A program made the translations under genes and the position numbers. Below are positions 13,749 to 31,700 of a DNA stretch of 64,000 bases, in pieces. Source of the DNA: Anagrus nilaparvatae (taxonomy: Eukaryota > Arthropoda > Insecta > Hymenoptera > Mymaridae); NCBI GenBank assembly GCA_022575985.1, contig JAKSXM010000051.1:496001-560000 (forward strand). The letters are read 5' to 3'. How positions within the stretch are numbered: position 1 is the stretch's first letter; each line of letters starts with the position of its first letter. The notes beneath the pieces are model-generated. The model saw only the letters and a list, made by a program, of their open reading frames with translations, made no database searches and was not told where the DNA came from.

Positions 13749-14046
13749 ATGCGCATATAGGATATATATTGGATTTTCCAATTTAATTCTATTGAAATTT
13801 AAGAATATGATTCTTAAATATATATTTTTCCTTTGGACGTGATGCTAAAAGCTATAGGTAATCTGGGTGAATTTGAGAGAAACTCTTCATTTTTCTGGCG
13901 AGATATTATTTGACATATACTATAAAACAAGGAAAAGTCTATTTCAGATTTAAAAAAGAAACAATCTAACTGGGCCGGGATCAACATAAATATTTTTTCG
14001 GGTGTAACATATATAATAATTTTATAATTTTTAATAGTACATTTTT

Positions 14047-14725
14047 AACCAAGGGAGCAAAAAAAAAGAATGGCCCAGATTGCACGTCAATTAGCATCCG
14101 AGGCGAAGCCGAGTTTATAAACTGCGATCTGGGGTATTTTTTTTTGTTCCCATGGACAAAACGAAATTTTTCTTTCTCAGTGGGGTGAAAACGCGTTTTT
14201 TTCGATTTCGTTGCGGGGCGAAAAAAGTGTTTTTTTTGGGTGAGTGATCTCTGTAACCAGAGATTAATATAGCTGCTGTAACCTAATCTTTGGGGTTATC
14301 CAACTTTGCCTTTTAAATGGACGATCACCCGCGATCACCATAAAACCTGCCTGGATCCGAATTCACATTATATGTTTTATGTGTATTTTTTGCTATTTTT
14401 TTAATTTGTAATTATCTCCTTTACTAAATGTTAAGATTCTATAAACCCTATACTAAAATACAAGTATATACCTAGGTAAACCCGTTTTTCATTAAAATCA
14501 AAAAAAATCGCCCAAAAGTAAGAAAGTAGATCTTTTTTGCAGCGTATAATGAAAAATAGTTTTTCTTACTAGCAGGTCGGAAACGCTTTTCTCGTCCCAT
14601 GAAGTGATCGAAAAAAATGCATTTCCTTCCCCACTGTGAAAGAAAAATTGCGTTTTATCCATGGGAGCAAAAAAATGGACCAGATCGTACGTTTATTAAC
14701 ATCTAAGGTGAAGCCGAGGTTAAAA
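14047..14725. repeat. Composite palindromic element carrying the GAATGGCCCA repeat at both ends
   Basis: The left end (GAGCAAAAAAAAAGAATGGC then CGAGGCGAAGCCGAG) recurs at the right end (GAGCAAAAAAATGGACCAGA then AAGGTGAAGCCGAGG). Internal arms are inverted: CATGGACAAAACGAAATTTT at 14,152 versus AAAAATTGCGTTTTATCCATG at 14,644. The middle holds a rearranged copy of the AGATCTACTTTCTTAC repeat in reverse orientation near 14,505-14,545. Confidence 0.6.
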
Positions 14726-14867
14726 AAGTATTATATTTGCGAAAAATTGTGGAATTTTCGGTAAAAATTGTAAATTTACTAAATTGCAGTAAACAAATTT
14801 TTTTGAAATTTATATTTATTTTGCAAATGATTTAATTTTTTAGAAATTTACAGAATTTTTTTTACCA

Positions 14868-15307
14868 GTGGTACGTGGGAACTCATGTAGAATTTCACCG
14901 ATATTTGAGATATTTCCCACTTGGGAAATTTTTTTTCAACATTATAGACATTTCAATTTTCAAATTAGAGACAATTTTTTAATTAATCATCCACATTTTT
15001 TAGTTTTTCTTCACATTTCCAACGTCGAAAATGAGAAACCGAAAATTCTTATAGAACATGAAATATTCGGACAGAAAATATATATGTATCTCATTAAAAA
15101 AATTTTAAATTGCTGCGACGTTGAAAAATCGGTAAAAAACTAAAAAGTCTTGCAGGGTGTCTCGTAGGGTGTCATAGTTTTCTCATTGAAAAAAATGTTT
15201 TAAATAAAATTTCTAACGTTGGAATGAATTTTCTAATGTTAGAAAATTGGAGAAAAACTGAAAAAATGGGAAATATAGGTGAAATTCCCACGTCGGATCC
15301 CACGTTG
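14868..15307. repeat. ~440-bp foldback element
   Basis: The sequence from about 14,872 (ACGTGGGAACTCATGTAGAA, then TTTCCCACTTGGGAAA) is mirrored by ATGGGAAATATAGGTGAAAT and TCCCACGTTGGATTTC near 15,270-15,310. The TTTCCAACGTCGAAAATGAG block (15,016) pairs with TTTCTAACGTTGG (15,210). Arms are imperfect and no coding is seen. Confidence 0.5.
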
Positions 15308-15477
15308 GATTTCACGAACTTTTTTTGAAAAAAAAATTAGGTTTATTAAGAATTTCTTTAAAAAAAACAAACTACTTATATTCTTCTGTTGGTTTTATTA
15401 GTTTTCCGGTTATTTTAAGCTTGAAAATTTAACATAATATTATCCTCTTGCATTAAAAAGTTTTTTCATTATACGTG

Positions 15478-15670
15478 CTGCAAAAAAGATCTACTTTCTT
15501 ACTTTCGGACGATCTTTCTTTCGCTTTTAATGAAAAACTATGTGTTGAACACGGGAAAAAATTTCGGAAATTTTACTTTCAATGCTGTCTGCACTCGTTC
15601 GCTACGCTCACTCGTGCATACAACTGCATTGAAGCCCAAATCCTATTTTTTTCCCTTGTTGAACAAATAT
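15478..15670. repeat. 193-bp dispersed repeat, copy 2 (core inverted)
   Basis: The flanks match copy 1 at 6451-6643 in the same orientation (CTGCAAAAAAGATCTACTTT; CCCTTGTTGAACAAATA). The core at 15,580-15,632 (CTCGTTCGCTACGCTCACTC) is the reverse complement of the core in copy 1. Confidence 0.75.
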
Positions 15671-16019
15671 AGATATATTTTATTAATAAAAAATCATTTT
15701 TTCACGTGGAAAACAATCATTTTCAATTTTGAAAATGAGTTGATTAATTTTTTCTGTATTTGGAGCAAACTGGCAACTGGGGCAAAATTTTGCCATTAAT
15801 TCTTTCGTTCAAAATTTTGAAACACCCTATATATGCTATATATTATATTAAAATGTCAGCTTCATTACCGTGTTAATTTTTTTTTTGTAAGAAAATTTTT
15901 TTATAATATTTAATTCTAGATTAATTTGTTTTAAAAGTGTTAGTAAAAATGTATATAGATTAAAGTTTTAAAAATTTATTAAACAATAAATATATTAAAA
16001 ATGTTATTTATATTTTGAT

Positions 16020-17040
16020 GCGAACTTGATGCGCGTGGTGCGTTTTCCAAATGGCGCACACGTAATATGCCACTAATACTAACAACAGCTCAGCTGTAAA
16101 ACACTATTGAGAATGTAGTTAGCGCGGTGAAAATTATTTTTTTATATATTTTTTTTTATTTTTCGGAATGTTTGGAAAGTTAATTATTTTAGAAGACGTT
16201 TATTTCTAATATTTTATAATTTTATGTTATTGTTTAAAAACCAAAATGCGGAAAATTTGGAATCTATTGTGATTATAGTGACACGAAGTCTATCTTCATA
16301 GTCCCTCTTCTTGCAACAAAGTAAGGGCACCTGCCCCTCATCAAGACTGCTGCTGTTGCAGCCGCCACCTCCGTCATCCTCAACATTGAAGGTCGGACCC
16401 ACCTTAACTTTTTTCTTTTTCTTAACCTAATTCTTTTTTAATTGCGATGCATTTTAAAGTGAATTCGTAATTTTTAAATATTTATTTTAAATAGAAATCA
16501 TCAATATATTCAGTTTAATAATGAGCAAAATAAAACCTTTGTTTTTAATCAACAGTTTTTCCAGGAGTTGTTGATGTTTTTTAAATACATGAAATTTCGG
16601 CAAGTTTACTATTTATATTATTAATTTTTCTTTTTTTTTTCTTTTTACAAATTTTAAACACATTTTTTACTAATTTTAAATGCAATTTTACATTTATTAT
16701 TGTGGCTTTTGAAACTAATATTTGAAATCTTTTTTTGTTTGCAAATATTTTTAGTTGCAAAAAACAATAGCTTTGTGTGCAGTAAATTTGCATGTGCATA
16801 CATTGTTTATTATTATCATTTTTTTAAAAGTTAATCTAAAGTCATTTGATTTTAGAAAAAGAATTAAAATTTTCTAGTAAAATAAATTAAATCAATTTTT
16901 GAATAACTGCACTAAATAAGCTTTTATTTATACTTCATGCTAAATTTATAAAAATTCAAACTAACATGATCTTAATGAAAATTAACTTTTTTTTAGAATT
17001 TAATTAAGTTGTGATAGTCACTACTTTTTAATAAACAAAA
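16020..17040 (+). promoter_or_regulatory. Probable ROCK promoter and 5' UTR region
   Basis: A CG-enriched stretch at 16,020-16,140 (GATGCGCGTGGTGCG, GTTAGCGCGGTG) and a GC-rich block at 16,270-16,410 stand out from the AT background just upstream of the ROCK ATG. Such rises commonly mark promoters and 5' noncoding exons. The ATG at 17,041 is preceded by AAACAAA, and an acceptor-like TTTTTTTTAG ends at 16,996. A minus-strand frame at 16,214-16,402 crosses the GC-rich block but resembles no family I know. Confidence 0.4.
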
Positions 17041-23836
<6,796 letters not shown>

Positions 23837-24974
23837 CTATAAATTATTATTATTTTTTTATACTTTTCTATACCTAGTTAATTAATATAAAATACTAAAT
23901 TGTTATTGATACTTAGAGTTAAAATAATAGACTTTTTGTATTCTATATAAATAGGATTCATTATGGTATGTCACAATTTTTTATTTCGATATTTATCGGG
24001 TCTAAATAAATAACTCTAAATTTAAAAAAAACAAAAATTTTTAAAGTTTATTAAAAAAATGTTAAAAACCATTAATATTTTTAGAATATTTTTACAATAT
24101 TAAATTTTAAAAATAATATTTAAATTTTTCATTTAAATATAAAAGTTCAATTGATTGAAGTACTGAATTTGATAATATATACCTATATTATGAAAAATAC
24201 GTAAAATTTGGAGCAATTTTATTTTTTCAATATTAAAGATTCATTTATTGTGACAAATCATTAATGAAACGTTATAAATTACAAATATATCGAACGTTGA
24301 TATTAATACCAAAACAAACAAAAGAAATGAAATTTTGGTAAAAAAAAATAAAATGGATTCTATATATTTTTTTAAAATTTATATATTAAAATATGCCAAC
24401 AATAAGTTTAACAAAAGGGAGCAATATAAATTATTAACTTTTTCGAAAAGTTATTATTATACACATTTATTGTTATAACTGACTAAACTCACATAGTGTG
24501 TGCGAATGAATTTTTTTGTGTGAATCATTGATTTAATAAAATAAACTGTTAAATATTTTTCAACACAGTATGTTATATATATATACATTTTTTTAAAGTT
24601 AAAATCATCATTAGTAATATAAATTTAAGTTTTTTTTTCTTTTTTTTTTTTTTTAATGGAAATTTTTAGTTTAGAAATACATATATAATAAACTTCATAT
24701 ATTTTTTTTTGGATTTTTGTTGCAATAAAATTTTTTAAATAATTTAAACTGACAATGGGTATTGTAACTTTTTTAATTTTATACAATTCTTGCAATATCA
24801 TTTTTATTTATAAGTTAAATTATTCAAAAGAGATATTGTTGATTTTGATTATAAAGTGTTACTCTAGAAGTTGATTTGGTGAAAAATTTAGCTCCTTTTA
24901 TATCAGTTGTTGCAATTTTGTTTAAATGTGTTTAATTGAGCTTAAATTTTAATTTTGAAATGAATTTTCAATTT

Positions 24975-25190
24975 CTCTCGTGGCAGAGTATAAAATAAAA
25001 CGAGTGGTCAATTTTTGAGTTAAAATTTTTATTCATAGTGATGATAAATAGTCAATCGACAAAAAATTGACTATTTTTAACATAGTTTTGCACCCTCAAT
25101 GAACATATATTCGACTATTTTTTGATTATTTTTCATCACCGAGATTCATAAATTTTTTAACTGTTTTAGTGCCTCTCTGCTTGATTAATG
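24975..25190. repeat. ~200-bp imperfect inverted repeat
   Basis: GAGTTAAAATTTTTATTCAT and AGTGATGATAAATAGTCAAT on the left correspond in reverse complement to ATTTTTTGATTATTTTTCAT, CACCGAGATTCATAAATTTT and TTAACT on the right. A central TCGACAAAAAATTGAC lies between them. A degenerate foldback element is likely. Confidence 0.5.
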
Positions 25191-26650
25191 AAAAAGTCAC
25201 TTTAAGAAATTGAAATCAAAACAATTATATCTCCAAAATGACTTATCGGAATGAGTTAAAATTTGTACCATTTCTTGAAAACACTTTAGATTAGCATTTT
25301 ACAAATAAAAATGATAAAATTTTATTTGAAAAAATTAAATTTCAATAAATATATAAGTATTCCTTATATTAAAAAAAAATTAATTTACCATTAAAAAGGG
25401 TATAAATTATCATACAATTAAAATGCTATATTTTTAAGAATGCTTTTGTGAATATGCTTTTTTTTTATGGAATAACTATAATATATACTTACTTCAAAAT
25501 TTAGATTTATTTTAAGTTAAAAAAATTTACCTATACATATTTCAAATTTTCTTTATTATTTTCGACATTCATATTATTTATAGTCATTAAATTTGTGTGT
25601 TAAAACGCGGCAATTGATTTATATTGTATTATTTTTAAAATAAAAAAAAGCTTTAGTTTATAATGACTTTGTATGATATAAACAAATTTTAATATCGACT
25701 GACGTTGAATTTGAGTAAATATGATTTATATGTATCAAATGAATAAGTATGGTGCTTCGTACACCTATAACTCAATTGTGAATATTAATAAGTTTTAGTC
25801 GTTAAAAAAAATGCCTTATAGAACTTAATAATAGTTCGTTCAAATAAAAATTAATGAAAGAAACTTAAAAACTAAACCCCTGTGCCTTTAATCCCCTTTT
25901 TATATAATGATCTGTCTAAACTATATTTATAAATAAGCGTAAAATAATGTTAATATATTATGGCTGATATGTGCGTGCAGCAATAAAATTTTTTTTTTTT
26001 TTGTATATTTATAAATATACATATTATTTAAAAGTGTGTAAAAGTCTGAATGGTATATTTAAAAGAATTATTTTAAAAAATTGAATCTAAATATTTTTTA
26101 TTATATAGGGTTAATTGCTTATACTATTATAAAAATTAATAAGTACGAATTATTTGTTACAGCGTATTTTTATTATTAATATTATTATTGTTTACTTATT
26201 TACAACTTGTATATTTGATAATTAATTAATACAATTAAAACTATTTTTTAGATAATAATAAAGTTAATTAGTTTTTTTTCATTTATTCAATCAAATTTAC
26301 TACATTTTATGTAACCTTTAAATTATAACATTTATTTAAAATACTGCATGTTATCGAAAAATTCATCGTTCATTGTTGTATATAACATTATTGCAATTTT
26401 CATTTATTTCAATGTACAAATTTTAATTTCAAAGAAAATATTTAAAAGTAACAAAAAAATAAATGTTTTTTTAAAAGAAAATTATTACTTAAAAGTAATA
26501 TTTATTTGTAATTATAGCTAAAACTGAAATACTTAAACAAATGATTTATTGTTCAGTCAATATTATAAATGCTGATTCTAAAATAGTAAAAAATTTTGCA
26601 AATATTTACTATTTATATTATTTTTTATTTTTTGTTTTGCAGAAAATTTA

Positions 26651-26832
26651 TATTAAGCCTTTCTACATCAGATTAAAAATCGATATTAAATCTGGTCATC
26701 TCTTAAATTTATACAGCTTAGTTGGGAGTTTTTCATTATTAATCATCAAAAATCCCCAACTGTACTAGGTATATAATTTTAAAGATGACCAGATTTAATA
26801 TCGACTTTTAATATGATGTAGAAAGAGCTTTA
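26651..26832. repeat. 182-bp hairpin element with ~80-bp well-matched arms
   Basis: The left arm (CCTTTCTACATCAGATTAAA, then ATCGATATTAAATCTGGTCA) is mirrored by TGACCAGATTTAATATCGAC and TTTAATATGATGTAGAAAGA. The loop region (AGTTGGGAGTTTTTCATTAT) also pairs with ATCAAAAATCCCCAACT. The arms are better matched than in most other palindromes here, suggesting a young MITE or a selected hairpin. Confidence 0.7.
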
Positions 26833-27981
26833 TTGTGGGTACTTCAGCACTTTGTGTAATATTAGTTTTTTTTTTTGTGAGCGCTTAAATACATAACTAT
26901 ATATATTTTTTAAATTTATTTTTATGACTATACGTTATATTAAATACAGTTTCAAACAAAAATTTTTTTTAAATATTTTTTTCTGTAAATTTTTTTTAAT
27001 TGAATGAATTCAAAATGCAATCAACACTATATTATAAATTTCACACAAGTTTTTTAAATTATTGTTATTAGTAAATATTTTTTAATTTTATTTTTTTGTA
27101 AAAATTACCTTATAAGTACTATAAGTTATTTATTTTGTTTAATCCTCAAAAAACTCATATTGTTTTGATGCCAATAGTAAAAAAAAGGCGTTAATTTTAA
27201 TCTGGATTCAAAGATTACACTAATTTCCATTTAAAATGGAAGTTAGTTTTTGACTCGGATCAAACTAGCCTTATTTTTGCTAATGGAATCGTTAACAAAA
27301 TTGATTAACAGTGTTATCGAAGAGTTCAGAAATCAAAATACTAATATACCCCTAGAGTTTTAAAAAGAATTAAAAAAAAATCTTTTAAGAACTCTGAAAC
27401 TCTGTTAATAAATTTTAAAAACAGTTGCTCGAGGTTTAATTTAACATTTTATTAATGCATGTAATAATAATAATAATTATTATTATTTTAAAAACGAACA
27501 ATTTAAGTATATATCAATAATTTAATAAATACAAGATTAAATAACAGAGCTGTTTTTTTTTTATAAAACATAACATTTTTTATACAAACTGCTTAAAAAT
27601 TAAATAAAAAATAATAAATAAAAATTTTTTTAAATTCTATATATATGTGTATATTAAGCAGTCTCAAACAGCCAATACAACAAGTATAGGTATAATATTA
27701 AATTTAAAAAATAAAATATGGCATTTTATTAACACATAATTTTTAATTATACTTATTTATTTTACTTTACTTGCTGTATTTAACTGTATAATATTCTTAA
27801 ATTGCAACAGCAACTTGTATTTATAATACTATATTCTTTTACAGACGGAAATTTTGTTTGTTTGTTTGTTTGTTTTAATATATGTCAGATCACTGAGCAT
27901 AAGTATGCAATTTTTTTGGCATGTAAAATCAGTATTTTAAAAATATAGAAATTATGGGTCGATATTTTGTTGAAAAATTTA

Positions 27982-28262
27982 CACTGAAAAAAAATACCGG
28001 TTTCAGCTACTGGAATTACGTTTGTGGTAGTCGGAATTTTTTTTTTTTTGTTTTAATGATTGCAAATGGCTTGAAACACAAAGAAAATTAAAAAAAAGAA
28101 GAGTTTTACTCATTTAAAATGCGAGCACTGCAGCAAAATTTTTTTAACAAAAAATTTTTTTTAAAATTTTCTTTAGGTTTTATGTCATTTGTAATTATTA
28201 CTATAAGAAGAGAAGAAAACCAGATTACATTCGGTTACGGAAACCGGATTATTTTTTCACTG
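27982..28262. mobile_element. 281-bp MITE, CACTGAAAAAAAA family, TA target duplication
   Basis: Ends are CACTGAAAAAAAATACCGGT and CCGGATTATTTTTTCACTG, flanked by TA at 27,980-27,981 and 28,263-28,264. Subterminal segments (ATTGCAAATGGCTTGAAACA / TTTATGTCATTTGTAATT) are also inverted. A related element is at 50,167-50,464. It is non-coding. Confidence 0.75.
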
Positions 28263-28291
28263 TACTATTTTGAACATTTAAAAACTGTAAG

Positions 28292-28379
28292 AATACCTTT
28301 GTAATTACAAAGAAGAATTTCTAATTACAAAGGTATTTTAAGGATCTACAGCATTCATATAAATGCTATAGATCCCTTG
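28292..28379. repeat. Two adjacent short hairpins
   Basis: AATACCTTTGTAATTA (28,292) pairs perfectly with TAATTACAAAGGTATT (ending 28,334). AAGGATCTACAGCATT pairs with AATGCTATAGATCCCTT (about 28,341-28,379) around a 6-base loop. They lie just downstream of the MITE and about 400 bp from the Schip1 stop. They are too short for ordinary miRNA precursors. Confidence 0.6.
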
Positions 28380-28758
28380 CCAAAAGCATGAATCTATCTT
28401 TTGGGGGTACAGTTTTAGAAAATTACGGGACTTGTAATTAATACTTATTACCGTATGTATGGGGAAAAATAGGTATCCATGCTGATTCTTATATTAAAAT
28501 TTTACTGCATTTTAAGAAAAATTTGATTGCTGTATATGCAAAAGTACTACCATTCTCTGATTAACAGATTTTCTTGTGCAGTAAATAATGATTTTAGCAT
28601 GCCGTTGCTCAGTATTAATTAATTAATATTTACGTAAAAATTCAAGATTCATTGTCTGTAGCAGTTAACCAACGCCAAGTTGAAGTAGCAACATCTTTGA
28701 TGTACTTGGCTTGATCCATTTGATTTCTAACGAGGCTGGCAAGCCTCGTTGGGTTATA

Positions 28759-31700
28759 CTATTTTCTCACCATACCGACTAGTGCTTGGCTGGCTAATCT
28801 GGGTTTAATTGCAGCCTTAGATAAGAAACCATTTGACGACTGCTGTTGCTGTTGCTGGTGCTTATGTTGATGACGTTTCCTATTAGCTGTTGAACCACCA
28901 TTCGATTTTTGACATTTTCTTAAGGATTCCTGATGCTTGGCACCTCTGGGTAAACAGAGAGCAAACAACATACCACGTACAAACCGGATTTAGTATATAT
29001 TTTTAAAATCTTGTGACATTTATACACATACATAGTGCAAAGAGCTTTGATATTACACACATATATAGCAAAAAAGGCTTATGATATTGCGGAATTTGGC
29101 ATTCTTTTTTTTTTTTTTAATGTGAAGTATATAAAGAAAAAAAGTGAACTAAAATATAAATATAGAGCGAAGGTTTGGTATTTCAATGATTCTTGAAGCG
29201 GATGAGCTGCTTTGAGAAAAATATGCTTTTTTTTTGTCCGTTAAGTGCGAAGCTGATGCAATTTTTTTTGAAAATAATAAAACTTACAAGTAACGTGTAA
29301 GATCCTCGATGTCGACGAGCATTGAATCTTGTTCCATATGTAAATCATCCCGAAGAAGTAAACCTTCCATTAAATGTTCATTTAAGGTCTCTATCCTTGC
29401 ATGAAAATCATTTGCTAAAACTTGGAGTTGTGCAATATTCATATCGGTTAACAAAGTTCGACTTAATCTACGACGATCCTCGCTGAGCGTTACTCCAATC
29501 TGTAATTTAGGATAGGCATTTTTTTTTAAATTAAAAATATTTCATTAAACTTCCTATATACTATAAAAGTCAATTTTATGAGTTTGTGACTATAAATTTG
29601 AAATCACAGTAATCTGAACTTAAGGGATAAGTAAAATCACTATTCAATAGTAAATTTAATCTGCAAAGGTTCAATGTTGTAAAGTTTGAATTGCTTGAAT
29701 TTTCAATAAAAATCCTATAAATTAACTGAAATCTAGGACGATAACATAAATTTTTGGGCGGTAGTTTTTTTCCTCAGTACATGATAGTATATTGCGAGCC
29801 CATGTCCAGAAAGTTAAAGAGTGCCCCAAATTGCATGTAAATTTAGAGCACGCTTTTTTATAGACAAGAGGGTCGTATAGGTATAAGATTTTTAATCGTC
29901 AGTGGCAAGAAAACATGCCCTTTCCGGACGCACAGCATTCGGGAAATACGCGTTTTCTGACCGCTGACAAGAAAAATCAATTTAACTACCTGGCCAAAAA
30001 ACTTATTTTGCCAGTCTAGATCGCAACGCGTATCAAGCTTAGAAATTTTTAGTGCGATAAAATAAACTTTTCAACTACTAATACTCGATAAAAATATCTG
30101 ATTTATCATATAATAAAAGTTTTACAAAATATTACCTTTTGAAGACTGGATCTAACCATTTCTGTCATAGGATTGACTTTAAGATTTTGTCTTTCATATT
30201 CCATTTGCATACGTGCAATATCTTTAGCTTGCGACAACGCATGTCTAGCTTCAGTTTGTAACTTAGCTTGTCTAGCAAAAAAATCAGCTTCATCAATAAC
30301 TGGTGTTGTATCAATCCTTGTTAATGGTGGAAGACTTATTATTTGTAAATTATCATTTGATTTAATTAGCTTATTATTATCATCATTTTCTAAAACAACA
30401 TTTAACATATTTTTATTTTTTGGATTTGTATTATTTGAGGTTGATGAATTTATATTTAAATTTGATGTCGATGATATTATATTATCATTATCAATATCTA
30501 AACCAGCTATTGATTCATTATCTGATGATGTTTCGTTCATAAAACATATTTGTAAATTCATGCCTATATGTGTTAATTAAATTTAATTAGTAATTAAATA
30601 TTATTTGATATTGCACTTTTTTCAACTTACCACTTTGTAATCTTGACTGTAAACTCGGTTTTTTACCACGTTCAGCACGTATGTCATCGGCTTCTGGACC
30701 CATTGCCAATCTTCTTCGAATTTCTTCTCTATCATTTCGTCGCTAAAACAATAATAACACAAAATATTTTTTTAAATTTTACTTCTGAATATTTTTTTCT
30801 GAATTAAGAAAAACACTTCTTAATGAAAAAATTGCGTATCACTTACAGCAGTATTACTACTAACACTATCAGTTTCACTATTATCATTATTATCATAAGT
30901 TAACGTGTACAAATCAGTAACAAATCTTGAATCAACTTTATAATGTCTTTTCTTTAAAAATTCTTTTGTCATTTTATAAATTATTTAATTTACAAATACA
31001 TTTTTTAAAACAAAAATATGAATGCCTCGTCTAAAATGTTTAAAAATGTACAAACAAAACTACTAAAAATTATCATAAAACTAGAGTAGTGCATAGTGAA
31101 AGTGTTTTATGTATTTTACGCAAAAATTTTATAATAATACTACTGGGTAGGATAACTATAATTTTTTGTTACGCTCTGTAACATTAAAAAAATAACGAAA
31201 CTATTATTATTGTAAACTATAAACTATAAAAAAATTTTTTTGCTGTGTTGCAAAATAAAGTATACGTAAAAGTTAGCTTAAATGTAAACTATTTATATAC
31301 TTAGATGTCAGTGTTCTTATTTAATAGATTTTTTTTAAATGTCAAAATTTTTATTTTTATATTTGATTAAATTTTTTTTATTCTGCTGTTTGATATATTT
31401 TTTATGTTTAAATATAATTATTGTAATTTACAGTTGGCTTGATTGATCATGCGAATCAGACACGCATGTATTTGCGTATATTATTTGCTGTTATTATTAT
31501 TAAGTTTTTTTAATAAATTAATAATTTTAATAATTTACAGTTTGGATGTTTAAGAAGTTTTTTTGGTTTTGAGTACAGATTTTAAGAAATTAATGATGAA
31601 AATTTTAGGCGTAATTTATGGGTCAATTTTTAGGATTTTTTTTTTTGTAAAAATTTAATGTTTCATTTAAAAAGTTAATTTTTAAAAACTTATTATTAAT

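Larger units (their letters stand above)
23837..28758. other. ROCK 3' region and spacer to Schip1, AT-rich
   Basis: No conserved coding sequence is recognised in about 4.9 kb. Many AATAAA hexamers follow the ROCK stop, so the poly(A) site cannot be chosen from sequence. The repeats inside it are listed separately. Confidence 0.5.

Noticed and set aside
28292..28379. Possible microRNA precursors
   Set aside because: Hairpins have arms of only ~16 bp and tiny loops, below usual precursor size; kept as repeats.
30173..30580. 135-residue plus-strand frame
   Set aside because: Antisense shadow of the Schip1 exon 30,136-30,563.
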